Assembly: GCA_003552765.1 (NCBI GenBank)
Contig: PUOI01000066.1
Location: 1-12,301 of the forward strand
Direction: 5' to 3'
Length of the DNA stretch: 12,301 bases
Source: Candidatus Hydrogenedentota bacterium
Lineage (GTDB): Bacteria; Hydrogenedentota; Hydrogenedentia; Hydrogenedentales; SLHB01
Part shown: positions 1-6,811 of the stretch, one piece after another
How the letters are laid out: each line of letters begins with the position of its first letter
Numbering within the stretch: the first letter of the stretch is position 1
Notes under the pieces: generated by a model
Databases searched by the model: none
The model's input: only the letters and a program-made list of their open reading frames with translations
What the model was told of the DNA's origin: nothing
Position numbers and translations under genes: made by a program

Positions 1-2
1 AG

Positions 3-302
3 AAGCTCGCGGTCCTGCGGCTCAAGCGGACGGAGGCCGAAAGCATCCGCGCGGAGATCGAGGCCTTTCTCGCGGACCATGCGCTTCAGGAAGCGCATCA
101 GGACACGCTTCGGCCAGTAGTCGCTTCCGATGCGTTGCGCATGTTCAATTCCCTCGTGAATGACGCCGGGGAGGCCTTGGAACGAGCCCGCCGGGTTCGA
201 GACAACCAGATAGAGCGCGCCGCCGGCGAGCGAAGCGGGGAGCAGATCATCGGAGACGAAGCCGGCAGGACAGGCATCTGGATGGGCCGTCCGCCGGAGT
301 GA
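3..302 (+). CDS. 3' end of an unidentified gene, strand uncertain
   Basis: An open frame runs in from the left edge and ends at TGA 300-302, giving 99 residues without a visible start. The peptide is rich in Ala, Arg and Glu, with hydrophobic residues spaced as in amphipathic helices over roughly the first 80 residues, so a coiled-coil or helical tail is plausible. Purines, especially G, dominate the first codon position and third positions are mostly G or C, as expected for a real gene here. However, the in-phase antisense frame (from ATG 389-387 back to position 1) is also open, and its translation looks globular. The plus frame is preferred because it stops where the palindromic repeat begins, whereas the minus ORF would have to start inside that repeat. 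No family is recognised. Confidence 0.38.
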   Translation, partial: KLAVLRLKRTEAESIRAEIEAFLADHALQEAHQDTLRPVVASDALRMFNSLVNDAGEALERARRVRDNQIERAAGERSGEQIIGDEAGRTGIWMGRPPE

Positions 303-327
303 TGGAGAACGAAAGCCGCTGAGCCGG

Positions 328-377
328 AGCCGGGGGTATCGTCCGCATGCTGTCGCTTGCGGGCTCAACCCCCGGCT
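328..377. repeat. REP-like palindromic element
   Basis: Perfect 10-bp inverted repeats AGCCGGGGGT (328-337) and ACCCCCGGCT (368-377) enclose a 30-nt loop. The loop contains a further 4-bp stem, CCGC 343-346 with GCGG 359-362. The surrounding bases from about 283 to 400 have the wording of dispersed intergenic repeats I associate with planctomycete-like genomes, so the repeat unit may be longer than the stem. No T-run follows, so this is not a classic terminator. It lies between two gene ends, as REP elements usually do. Copy number cannot be judged from one window. Confidence 0.6.
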
Positions 378-525
378 ACCAGCTGTCATCCCTACGGGAT
401 GGATTTGATTGTTGATAGGACGTCAGGTTACGTCCGACGCAACCGGGGTATCCACAAGTAAGGGGTACTAGTGGCGCGTCAAGCCCAAACTTGTTCACCG
501 CCGCAGTGAATTCGCTTGGAGGTGG
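378..525. other. Intergenic DNA, mostly featureless
   Basis: This stretch separates the two palindromic elements. The only structure seen is a small hairpin, GGACGT (418-423) with ACGTCC (430-435) and a 6-nt loop, with no T-run after it. The remaining non-repeat DNA up to the GH3-LysM stop (567-625) holds no ORF, RNA gene or terminator I can support. Confidence 0.4.
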
Positions 526-566
526 CATGGCCTTCCAGGCCATGAGTCACGGGCTGGAAGCCCGTG
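526..566. repeat. Inverted pair of perfect hairpins (BIME-like)
   Basis: Two adjacent perfect 8-bp stems are visible: CATGGCCT-TCC-AGGCCATG (526-544) and CACGGGCT-GGA-AGCCCGTG (548-566). Their trinucleotide loops are reverse complements, and the central heptamers CTTCCAG and CTGGAAG are inverted copies of each other. This is the arrangement of paired REP sequences (BIMEs) that RAYT/TnpA-REP transposases mobilise in other bacteria. No such transposase gene is in this window. The pair lies 60 bp beyond the stop codon of the minus-strand GH3-LysM gene, where it could also stabilise that transcript's 3' end. Confidence 0.7.
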
Positions 567-625
567 CTGCGTCACCGTGCGGAATAGAGGCTACCCACAG
601 CTTATAGGCAGACAGACCCTAACCG

Positions 626-2521
626 TCAGTCAAATTCCGCGTCTTCCGGCACGTAAATCGTAAGCGGAAATCCCCACCGGATGGTTTCGTCCTGGAGATC
701 GTTCCATTCGATGATGTCGGAGGGGCTCACGCCGTATCGTTCGCCGATGCGCGTCAGCGTTTCCCCTTGCTGCACGGTGTGCTCGATGGCCCGCAAGCCC
801 ACCGGCTCTTCGTCGGTTTCTGGCGGGGCCTCGACGGAAGGCAATTCGGGCAGCGGCTCCAGCGGCGCGGGCTCCTCAACGGCCGCATCCGCGCGGTCTT
901 CCGGGACATACAACACCAACGTGGTTCCGTACTGGATGTCGCGGCTGGGCAAGTCGTTCCACTCCACGATGTCGTCCTGGCTGACGCCGTAGCGTTGCGC
1001 GATGCGGGATAGATACTCCCCTCGCTGGACTTCGTGCTCGATACGTACCCCTTCTTCCGCCAGTTCGAACTCAGGTTCTTCGGGCTCTTCGAGTTCCACT
1101 GGCTCTTCGGGTTCTTCGGGTTCTTCAGGCGGTTCCGGGTCCTCAGCCACGTCGATCGGTTCGATATCGTCGAGGGGCGCATCGAGTCCCGGGGGCTCGC
1201 CTTCATATTCGGCCACCTCAAGCGAAGGAATCTCGGGCAATTCCTCTTCCGGCGGGTCGCCCCGCAATAGCGCGCGCCATCCCTCAAGACGTTCCCGGCT
1301 CTCTTCCAAGGCATCCCGGTCAAGGCGTCCTTCGCTGACGGCCCGTTCAATCCCCTGGACGATGCCCCGAATCCGGGCCACGTCGGGGTCGCCGACGACA
1401 AGGATGTCGTTCCCCGCTTCGAGCGCTTGAACACTCGCTTCGGCGCTGTCGTAGATGTTGGTGATAACGTTCTGGGTCATGTCCTCGGCCACGATAACGC
1501 CTTCGTAGTTCCAGCGTTCGCGCAACGTCTCCTGGATGAGCACGGGCGACAGGGTAGCCGGGCGATCCGGATGGTCAAGGTCGAGGGCGGGCACGGCGAT
1601 GTGGCCCACCATGATTCCGGGGGCGCCCCGGAGCGAGGCTTCAAGGAAAGGGAACATGATTTCCGCGAGCTGGGCGTGATCCCCTTCGATGACGGGTATT
1701 CCATTACCGGAAGACGCCTGCGCCGCGCCATGGCCGGGGTAATGCTTCGCCACGGGAATGAGGCCTTCGTCCATGACCCCCCGGGCGAAGGCGATGCCCA
1801 TGGCGGTGACCACGTTGAGTTCCGAGCCGTACGCGCGGGTATCCAGGGCGGCCATGGCGCCCGGCTCGTAGATGTCCATCACGGGGGCGAAGAGCACCCC
1901 GGCGCCGCGGTCCCGGGCTTCCTGGGCGAAGTAAGCGCCCAGCGCCGCCGCCTCGGAAGGCTCGCCCGTGTCGCCGATTTGACGCGCGGACGGGGCATCC
2001 GCCAAGGCGAGGTGGTTGTAGTCTCCGCCCTCTTGTTCCACGGCGATCAGGGGCCAATCGGCCAGGCCGGTTCCTTCGCCCACGGCTTCCTTGATTTCCC
2101 GCATCAACTCGCGGGTCTGGTCTTCGTCTTCAATGTTTGCCGCTCTCAGCAGGACGCCGCCCGGTTGGACTTCGCGGAGCATGTCCCGCGTGTGGCTGTC
2201 CAACTCGGTCCCCCGCACGGCCACGATAAGGTGGCGGCCGGCGTGGTAGACATCGTCTTCCTCGTCTGGCTCCGCCTCGGGCTCCTCCGGAGCGGGCTCG
2301 GGCGGCGGGTCCGCGCGGTCATCCTCAAACGGGCGTACAGCCTCGTCATCAGGGCGCTCGGGATGATCGGCGGGAACCTCTGCTATATCATGCGGCTCCG
2401 CGGGTTCCAGAATGCCCCGCAGCACATATCCGCCACTCAAGCCGATAGCGAGCAGCAGAACATAAGTGATCACACTAGCGGCGGGGGAATGGCTTTTTTG
2501 ACGGCGGTGATACACGTTCAC
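626..2521 (-). CDS. Membrane-anchored GH3 (NagZ-like) domain protein with two LysM domains, probably catalytically degenerate
   Basis: Residues 1-15 are basic and about 16-34 form a single membrane anchor. A Pro/Glu/Asp linker (39-90) leads to a glycoside hydrolase 3 N-terminal barrel (about 93-420), a second acidic linker with EEPEEP repeats, and LysM domains at about 494-542 and 579-631. GH3 enzymes of the NagZ type remove N-acetylglucosamine from peptidoglycan; LysM binds its glycan strands. The KHYPGHG motif (259-265) and DTRAYG (227-232) are kept. Aligned with NagZ, however, the catalytic Asp-Ser-His loop reads S270-S271-G272, the nucleophile motif [ST]-D reads A345-E346 (with D347 next to it), and the VDxEGG substrate Asp is E162. 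I infer a cell-wall-binding protein with altered or no hydrolase activity, exposed outside the membrane. The start is GTG, supported by a strong Shine-Dalgarno site. Confidence 0.88.
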   Translation of the reverse strand: MNVYHRRQKSHSPAASVITYVLLLAIGLSGGYVLRGILEPAEPHDIAEVPADHPERPDDEAVRPFEDDRADPPPEPAPEEPEAEPDEEDDVYHAGRHLIVAVRGTELDSHTRDMLREVQPGGVLLRAANIEDEDQTRELMREIKEAVGEGTGLADWPLIAVEQEGGDYNHLALADAPSARQIGDTGEPSEAAALGAYFAQEARDRGAGVLFAPVMDIYEPGAMAALDTRAYGSELNVVTAMGIAFARGVMDEGLIPVAKHYPGHGAAQASSGNGIPVIEGDHAQLAEIMFPFLEASLRGAPGIMVGHIAVPALDLDHPDRPATLSPVLIQETLRERWNYEGVIVAEDMTQNVITNIYDSAEASVQALEAGNDILVVGDPDVARIRGIVQGIERAVSEGRLDRDALEESRERLEGWRALLRGDPPEEELPEIPSLEVAEYEGEPPGLDAPLDDIEPIDVAEDPEPPEEPEEPEEPVELEEPEEPEFELAEEGVRIEHEVQRGEYLSRIAQRYGVSQDDIVEWNDLPSRDIQYGTTLVLYVPEDRADAAVEEPAPLEPLPELPSVEAPPETDEEPVGLRAIEHTVQQGETLTRIGERYGVSPSDIIEWNDLQDETIRWGFPLTIYVPEDAEFD

Positions 2522-2527
2522 AGTCTA

Positions 2528-2533
2528 CCTCCT
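2528..2533 (-). promoter_or_regulatory. Ribosome binding site fixing the GTG start of the GH3-LysM gene
   Basis: AGGAGG on the minus strand lies 6 nt before the GTG at 2521-2519. This supports GTG rather than a downstream ATG as the start codon. Confidence 0.75.
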
Positions 2534-2918
2534 GCCACGCGGCCAGATGTGCGGCGCTGCCCGCGCGTGTTGCTGATATCCCGAAAGCGCGCCGCTGGGA
2601 AGACATCCGCGGCGCATGGAAAGCAATGTCCCGTATTTTTTCAATCGCCGGGTATGAACGCTGCCCTGAAAGACAACATACCGCTTACTCCCCCTTGCAA
2701 AAAGGGTTGCCTTAAGAGCCGGCGGATGTACGCACCCGCGCGTATATCCTAATCGGCGATTGGACGTATTGAGAAATAGTGTACACTGCGGGAAGGGTGT
2801 GCGACAATAGCCGCGTTACGCGCGGGTCGCGCCAATCCACCCGGGTTTGGTAAGATTTTGTTGTTGGCGAGTCTGAACTTGGCATGGGCGCCTGGGTTCA
2901 AGTACAGTACAGGTAGGC
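2534..2918. other. Divergent intergenic spacer
   Basis: This spacer separates two divergently transcribed genes. It contains one plausible plus-strand promoter (2760-2787), an imperfect CCCCCTT/AAAAAGGG inverted repeat at about 2690-2706, and a roughly 125-nt leader before the GspF-like gene. No convincing sigma70 promoter was found for the minus-strand gene. No small ORF with a good ribosome binding site was seen. Confidence 0.4.
2760..2787 (+). promoter_or_regulatory. Candidate sigma70 promoter with palindrome over the -10
   Basis: TTGGAC (2760-2765) and TACACT (2782-2787) are 16 bp apart. The -10 lies within a perfect 10-bp palindrome AGTGTACACT (2778-2787), which could be an operator half or full site. 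It would drive the GspF-like gene and perhaps the parvulin gene, leaving a leader of about 125 nt. The match is good but not exclusive for a 385-bp spacer. Confidence 0.4.
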
Positions 2919-3959
2919 ATGGGTATATTCACAAAACAGATGTCCGCGCGCGAGCTGGCCCCCGTGTGCCATCAGATGGCCACGGCCTATAGGGCTGGAA
3001 TCCCTATCCTCCGCACGCTGGAGATGGCGGGACGCGAGGCGCCGAACAGCCGGGCCAGAGAAGTGTTGCAGGCCATGCGGGAAGACATTGGGGATGGCTC
3101 CACGCTGGCCGAGGCGGCGCAACGCCAAACCCCCTATTTGCCCCGGTTGTTTATCGAACTTGTCGCCAACGGCGAGCAAGGCGGCCGGCTAGACACGATG
3201 CTGGGCGACCTCGCTAGGTATTACGAGGATCGCGTCAACCTGCAACGCCATATCGTCACGTTGGCGGTCTACCCGGCCCTGCAATTGACGATAGCCTGGT
3301 TTGTGGGCACGTTTGCGTTTATGCTGCTTGGCCGGCTGAGCGCCACGTTGGAGGGCGGGGGCGACTTCTTTGACTTCGGGGGACTGTTGGCATCCTACGC
3401 GCGTTTTCAGGGGCGCGCGGCGGTGCTTTTCGCCTTGGCGATGGGCGTGACAATTGTCCTTTCGCGGGCCGGCGTGTTGCGTTGGCCATGGGGTTGGATC
3501 CGGACGCACGTTTGGCCGTTAAGCCCCGTCACGCGGCGTTTCGCCCTTGCTCGATTCTGCCGGGGGCTCTCGCTCCTTGTGGGTAGCGGGGTGAACATCG
3601 TCCAAGCCCTGCGCGGCGCGGCGGGAGCGGCGGCCAACCCCTACATCGAACGCGATCTCCTGCAGGCCGTGCCGCCGGTAGAGTCGGGCGCGCCCTTGAC
3701 AGAGGCCTTTCGCGGCTCCAAGTACCTCGACCGCACCACGCGGGAGATGATCGAGGTGGGAGAGGCCAGCGGCGAACTTGAGGCGTCATTGCGCAAGGCG
3801 AGCGACTACCACTTTGACCAGGCCACGAACGCCACGCAGGTCATGTTGCGTGTGGGGTTTGTGCTTACGATTCTTTTCGTGGCGTTTGTCGTGGGATATG
3901 TGGTGATTAGTTTCTATGCCCAAATCTACGGCGGGTTGGCTGACGGCCTGGGTGTGTAA
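2919..3959 (+). CDS. Type II secretion / type IV pilus inner-membrane protein, GspF/PilC family, short form
   Basis: This family forms the inner-membrane platform that couples an assembly ATPase to pilus or pseudopilus extension. Two T2SSF domains are visible, at about 13-135 and 205-330. Each ends with the family's conserved helix: GEQGGRLDTMLGDLARYYE at 85-103 and GEASGELEASLRKASDYHFD at 281-300. Predicted membrane segments lie at about 113-136, 164-182 and 309-332, matching the usual three-segment topology. At 346 residues it is shorter than typical GspF or PilC (about 400), mainly at the N-terminus. No GspE ATPase, GspG pseudopilin or secretin gene is adjacent, so it is an orphan here and must act with partners elsewhere, or has a specialised role. 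The start ATG has a weak AGG 5 nt upstream. A parvulin gene follows 99 bp later. Confidence 0.88.
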   Translation: MGIFTKQMSARELAPVCHQMATAYRAGIPILRTLEMAGREAPNSRAREVLQAMREDIGDGSTLAEAAQRQTPYLPRLFIELVANGEQGGRLDTMLGDLARYYEDRVNLQRHIVTLAVYPALQLTIAWFVGTFAFMLLGRLSATLEGGGDFFDFGGLLASYARFQGRAAVLFALAMGVTIVLSRAGVLRWPWGWIRTHVWPLSPVTRRFALARFCRGLSLLVGSGVNIVQALRGAAGAAANPYIERDLLQAVPPVESGAPLTEAFRGSKYLDRTTREMIEVGEASGELEASLRKASDYHFDQATNATQVMLRVGFVLTILFVAFVVGYVVISFYAQIYGGLADGLGV

Positions 3960-4058
3960 ACGCCCATCATGGACGATGGAATGCAATCAAAATAGACTGA
4001 AAGCCTTTCGCGAGCCGATCCAGTGGCATACGGCGCGAAGGAATGGAGGGCATAATTC

Positions 4059-4580
4059 ATGACCGCTGAGAATGAACAAGTCGAGGAACCGCGGGACCGG
4101 ACCAAATTCCTGTGGGGCGGCGTTGTTCTCTTATTGCTTATATTGGCTGGCGTGATGTGGGGCATGGGCCGCGCCGAACCGGCTGTATCCGAGGCCCGCG
4201 TGCGCCATATTCTGATTAGCGCTCCCGCCACGGCGGAGGAAGAAGTGCGGAACGAGGCGTATAGAGAGGCCTTGGCGATTCGCGAGGCATTGCTTGAGGG
4301 CGCGAGCTTTTCCCGGTTGGCCCGCCAACATAGCGACGATCCCCAAAGCGCGCGGCGGGGGGGCGACTTGGGCTATCATCCCAGGGACACCTTTGTGGAC
4401 GCCTTTGAGGCCTACGTGTGGGGCGCTGGACAGGTAGGCGAGATTAGCCCCATTGTTGTCACCGAGCATGGGTTTCACATCATCCAGATACTCGACCGGC
4501 GGTTGTCAAGGGCGGATGAATTCCAGCAGGAGATTCGCCGCCGGACCATGGAAGGCCGCGAGGCTGAAGAGAGCGACTAG
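4059..4580 (+). CDS. Membrane-anchored parvulin-type peptidyl-prolyl cis-trans isomerase
   Basis: Parvulins speed cis-trans isomerisation of prolyl bonds and help fold exported proteins. This 173-residue protein has a short charged cytoplasmic tail, one membrane anchor at about 18-36, and a single rotamase domain at about 47-147. Family signatures visible are VRHILI (48-53), FSRLARQHSDDP (84-95), RRGGDLGYHP (99-108) and the C-terminal HGFHII (137-142). Conserved H50 and H140 and the active-site D94 are in their expected places. It lacks the chaperone helices of SurA or PrsA, so it is a minimal PpiC-like enzyme facing the periplasm. A GGAGG site precedes the ATG. It follows the GspF-like gene in the same direction, probably co-transcribed, and could assist folding of exported or pilus-related clients, which is inference. 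Confidence 0.88.
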   Translation: MTAENEQVEEPRDRTKFLWGGVVLLLLILAGVMWGMGRAEPAVSEARVRHILISAPATAEEEVRNEAYREALAIREALLEGASFSRLARQHSDDPQSARRGGDLGYHPRDTFVDAFEAYVWGAGQVGEISPIVVTEHGFHIIQILDRRLSRADEFQQEIRRRTMEGREAEESD

Positions 4581-4611
4581 ATTTAGTCTGGAGCCCAGAA
4601 ACAAGAGACAT

Positions 4612-4648
4612 GGGGGTTCCGCCGGCGAGAGGCGGTCCCCCTTCTTTA
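4612..4648. terminator. Strong, possibly bidirectional, rho-independent terminator
   Basis: The arm GGGGGTTCCGCC (4612-4623) pairs with GGCGGTCCCCC (4631-4641) around a 7-nt loop, with one bulged base, and is followed by TTCTTTA. It sits 32 bp after the parvulin stop codon. On the minus strand the same hairpin is followed by a moderately T-rich stretch, so it could also end the small minus-strand ORF at 4664-4942. Confidence 0.75.
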
Positions 4649-4663
4649 TCCTGCTTCCTCCAA

Positions 4664-4942
4664 TCAAGGAAGTTTGCGGAAATACTTCTGAAGATCGCCT
4701 ATGATCGCGGGGGCATCGGGGTGATCGCTGTAAAAGGCGCCGAGGAGTATCAGAATAAGCTGTTGCAACGGGTCAATCGTACTCCCGCCTCCAAAGTCAA
4801 ACTGCGCCAGTGAGGGAGTTTGCGTAACCGATTTGATGTGGTGCATGGGTTGTTTTTCCTCCAGGGTCTCGTGAGAATTCCCGGCAAGCCTAGCACGCCT
4901 GATTTCCGCAATCAATTCCCGTTCGTGTTCCGCGAACATCAT
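4664..4942 (-). CDS. Small hypothetical protein, 92 aa
   Basis: This ORF fills the space between a terminator and argS and does not overlap a recognised gene. The product is soluble-looking: a charged N-terminal helix (about 1-18), a polar middle with FDFGGGS (about 48-54), a hydrophobic stretch PLQQLILILLGAFY (about 58-71) too short and too flanked by polar residues to be a clear membrane span, and a basic C-terminus. No family is recognised. Codon third positions look less GC-biased than in the neighbours, and no good Shine-Dalgarno site precedes either of the two tandem ATG codons. The gene's existence therefore rests mainly on position, protein-like composition and the hairpin terminator beyond its stop. 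It starts only 35 bp from the divergent argS start, so the two would share a very short control region. Confidence 0.5.
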   Translation of the reverse strand: MMFAEHERELIAEIRRARLAGNSHETLEEKQPMHHIKSVTQTPSLAQFDFGGGSTIDPLQQLILILLGAFYSDHPDAPAIIGDLQKYFRKLP

Positions 4943-4965
4943 CTCAACGCGGCGAGCCCGCCGTC

Positions 4966-4971
4966 AAGGAG
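4966..4971 (+). promoter_or_regulatory. Ribosome binding site fixing the TTG start of argS
   Basis: AAGGAG lies 6 nt before TTG 4978-4980. No in-frame ATG or GTG is placed as well, so TTG is the likely initiation codon. Confidence 0.75.
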
Positions 4972-4977
4972 TTATAG

Positions 4978-6675
4978 TTGAACGCTTTCGACACCATTAC
5001 CGACGCCATTGTACGGGATATACCCGAGTTGCGCCGTGAAGACCTCGCATTCGCTCCGCCCCCCAAGCTGGACATGGGGGACGTGTCGCTGCGCGCCTTC
5101 GAGGGGGCCAAGAAGCTCAGCCTGAAACCGCCCCAGCTCGCCGCGCGCATCGCGCAAGAGGTGTCCTTCGGTCCCGAGGTCGCCGAGGCGCGCCCGGCGG
5201 GTCCCTATGTCAATTTCCGCCTGGACCGGGGCGCGGTGGGCCGGCGCATCACGGCGGAGATCGCCGCGCAGGGGGATGCCTTTGGAAGCCTAGGGCTGGG
5301 CGAGGGCGTCAAGGCTTTGGTCGAACACACCAGCATCAACCCCAACGCCAGCCCGCACGTCGGCCGCGCGCGGAACGCCCTGATCGGCGACAGCCTCGTG
5401 CGGCTTCTCCGTTTTGAAGCGTACGACGTCGAGGTGCACTATTATGTGAACGACATGGGCCGGCAAATCGCCTTGCTCGTGTTGGTCTGCGACGACCCCA
5501 AACAGATGACCTTCGACGACATGCTGGTCCGCTATGTCGAAGCGAACGAGCGCGCCAAGGCGGATGCCGAGTTCGCGGAGCAGGGCTATGAATTGCTTGT
5601 GCGCATGGAAGAGGGCGACTCCGAAACGAAGCGGCGTTTTCATGAAGTCACCGACCTCTGCTTGCAAGGCCAAGTGGCCGTGCTCGGGCGGCTGGGCATT
5701 CACTACGATTGTTTCGACCGGGAGTCCGATTTCGTGAAGGATCCCCGCCTCGAAAAGGTGCTCGAAGCGTTGCGGGCCCGGGGCAGCCTGTTCACGGACG
5801 AGGACGAACGCCTGGTCGTGGACTTGCAGAAGCTTGGCCACCCCTACGAGGAGGGCCGGTACTTCGTGCTCATGCGGGCCAACGGCAGCTCCATGTACGG
5901 GTGCCGCGATCTTTCGTATACGATTGACAAACTCGAACGCGGCGCTGCCCTGAATCTCATCGTGCTGGGCGAGGACCACAAACTCTACGCGCAACAACTG
6001 AGTCTCATCCTTGAAGCGGCCGGGTACGCCACGCCCGAACAAGTCTACTACGCCTATATCCTGCTCAAGGAAGGCAAGATGTCCACGCGCGAGGGTAAGG
6101 TCGTCCTGCTCTCCGAGTTCCTTGACGAGGCCACGCAACGCGCCGCGCAAAAAGTTCAGGAGCAATGGCCCGACCTGTCCCCCGAGGATCAGCAGGCCAT
6201 GGCGGAGCAGGTGGCCATCGCCGCCGTCCGCTTCGCCATCCTCCGCGTGAACCCCACCAAGAACGTCATCTTCGAATGGGAAAGCGCCCTGTCCTTCTCG
6301 GGCGACACGGGACCTTACGTCCAGTACTCATGCACCCGCATCGCCTCGATTCTCCGCAAGCATGGTGAATCGTTGCCCAGCGAACCGCCCAGCGCCTTCC
6401 CTGTGAGCGAAGACGCCGAATGGGGCCTGCTCCTCCAGTTGGCCGCCTTCCCCGAGACCGTGAGCGCCGCCGCCGAAAACCGCGCCGTCGCCCCCATCGC
6501 CCAATATGCCCTTGAGACGGCCCGGAAATTCACCACGTTCTATCACCAATGCCCCGTGCTTACGGCGGAAACCGGCGAACTCAAGATGGCCCGCCTCCAC
6601 CTTTGCCAAGCTACGCTGCAAGTGCTCAAGAACGCCCTGGGCATCCTCGGCATCGAGGCCATGGAACGCATGTAG
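4978..6675 (+). CDS. argS: Arginyl-tRNA synthetase
   Basis: ArgRS charges tRNA-Arg with arginine using ATP, in the cytoplasm. The 565-residue length is normal. In order, there is an N-terminal Add-1 domain recognising the tRNA elbow (about 1-85, ending in GPYVNF), the class I catalytic domain, and a DALR anticodon-binding domain beginning at YVQYSCTRI (about 447) and running to the end. The ATP-binding HIGH motif reads HVGR (127-130) within NPNASPHVGRARN, a form I associate with archaeal-type ArgRS rather than the E. coli type. The second signature KMSTR (367-371) is intact, so the enzyme should be active. Initiation is at TTG with a strong AAGGAG site. It seems to be transcribed alone or with the downstream membrane-protein gene 178 bp away. 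Confidence 0.97.
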   Translation: MNAFDTITDAIVRDIPELRREDLAFAPPPKLDMGDVSLRAFEGAKKLSLKPPQLAARIAQEVSFGPEVAEARPAGPYVNFRLDRGAVGRRITAEIAAQGDAFGSLGLGEGVKALVEHTSINPNASPHVGRARNALIGDSLVRLLRFEAYDVEVHYYVNDMGRQIALLVLVCDDPKQMTFDDMLVRYVEANERAKADAEFAEQGYELLVRMEEGDSETKRRFHEVTDLCLQGQVAVLGRLGIHYDCFDRESDFVKDPRLEKVLEALRARGSLFTDEDERLVVDLQKLGHPYEEGRYFVLMRANGSSMYGCRDLSYTIDKLERGAALNLIVLGEDHKLYAQQLSLILEAAGYATPEQVYYAYILLKEGKMSTREGKVVLLSEFLDEATQRAAQKVQEQWPDLSPEDQQAMAEQVAIAAVRFAILRVNPTKNVIFEWESALSFSGDTGPYVQYSCTRIASILRKHGESLPSEPPSAFPVSEDAEWGLLLQLAAFPETVSAAAENRAVAPIAQYALETARKFTTFYHQCPVLTAETGELKMARLHLCQATLQVLKNALGILGIEAMERM

Positions 6676-6811
6676 CCATGGCGAGACGCATTTCGGGGGC
6701 GATGTACCGCCGGCTCGCCTGATGGCGCTGTTTTTCCGCGCATACCAGTGGTTTTCCCTGTGTTATCTAAGGTAGCATTGATTCGGATGCGGAAAACACA
6801 CCCCGAGTTCC

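Noticed and set aside
328..377. Rho-independent terminator
   Set aside because: The stem is GC-rich but the loop is 30 nt and no T-run follows on either strand.
1427..2752. 441-codon plus-strand ORF opposite the GH3-LysM gene
   Set aside because: It is antisense to a gene with clear domains, has no ribosome binding site, and its translation is low-complexity His/Gly/Arg-rich text typical of a shadow frame.
5290..6165. 291-codon minus-strand ORF inside argS
   Set aside because: It is a shadow of argS, whose motifs and length are fully normal on the plus strand.
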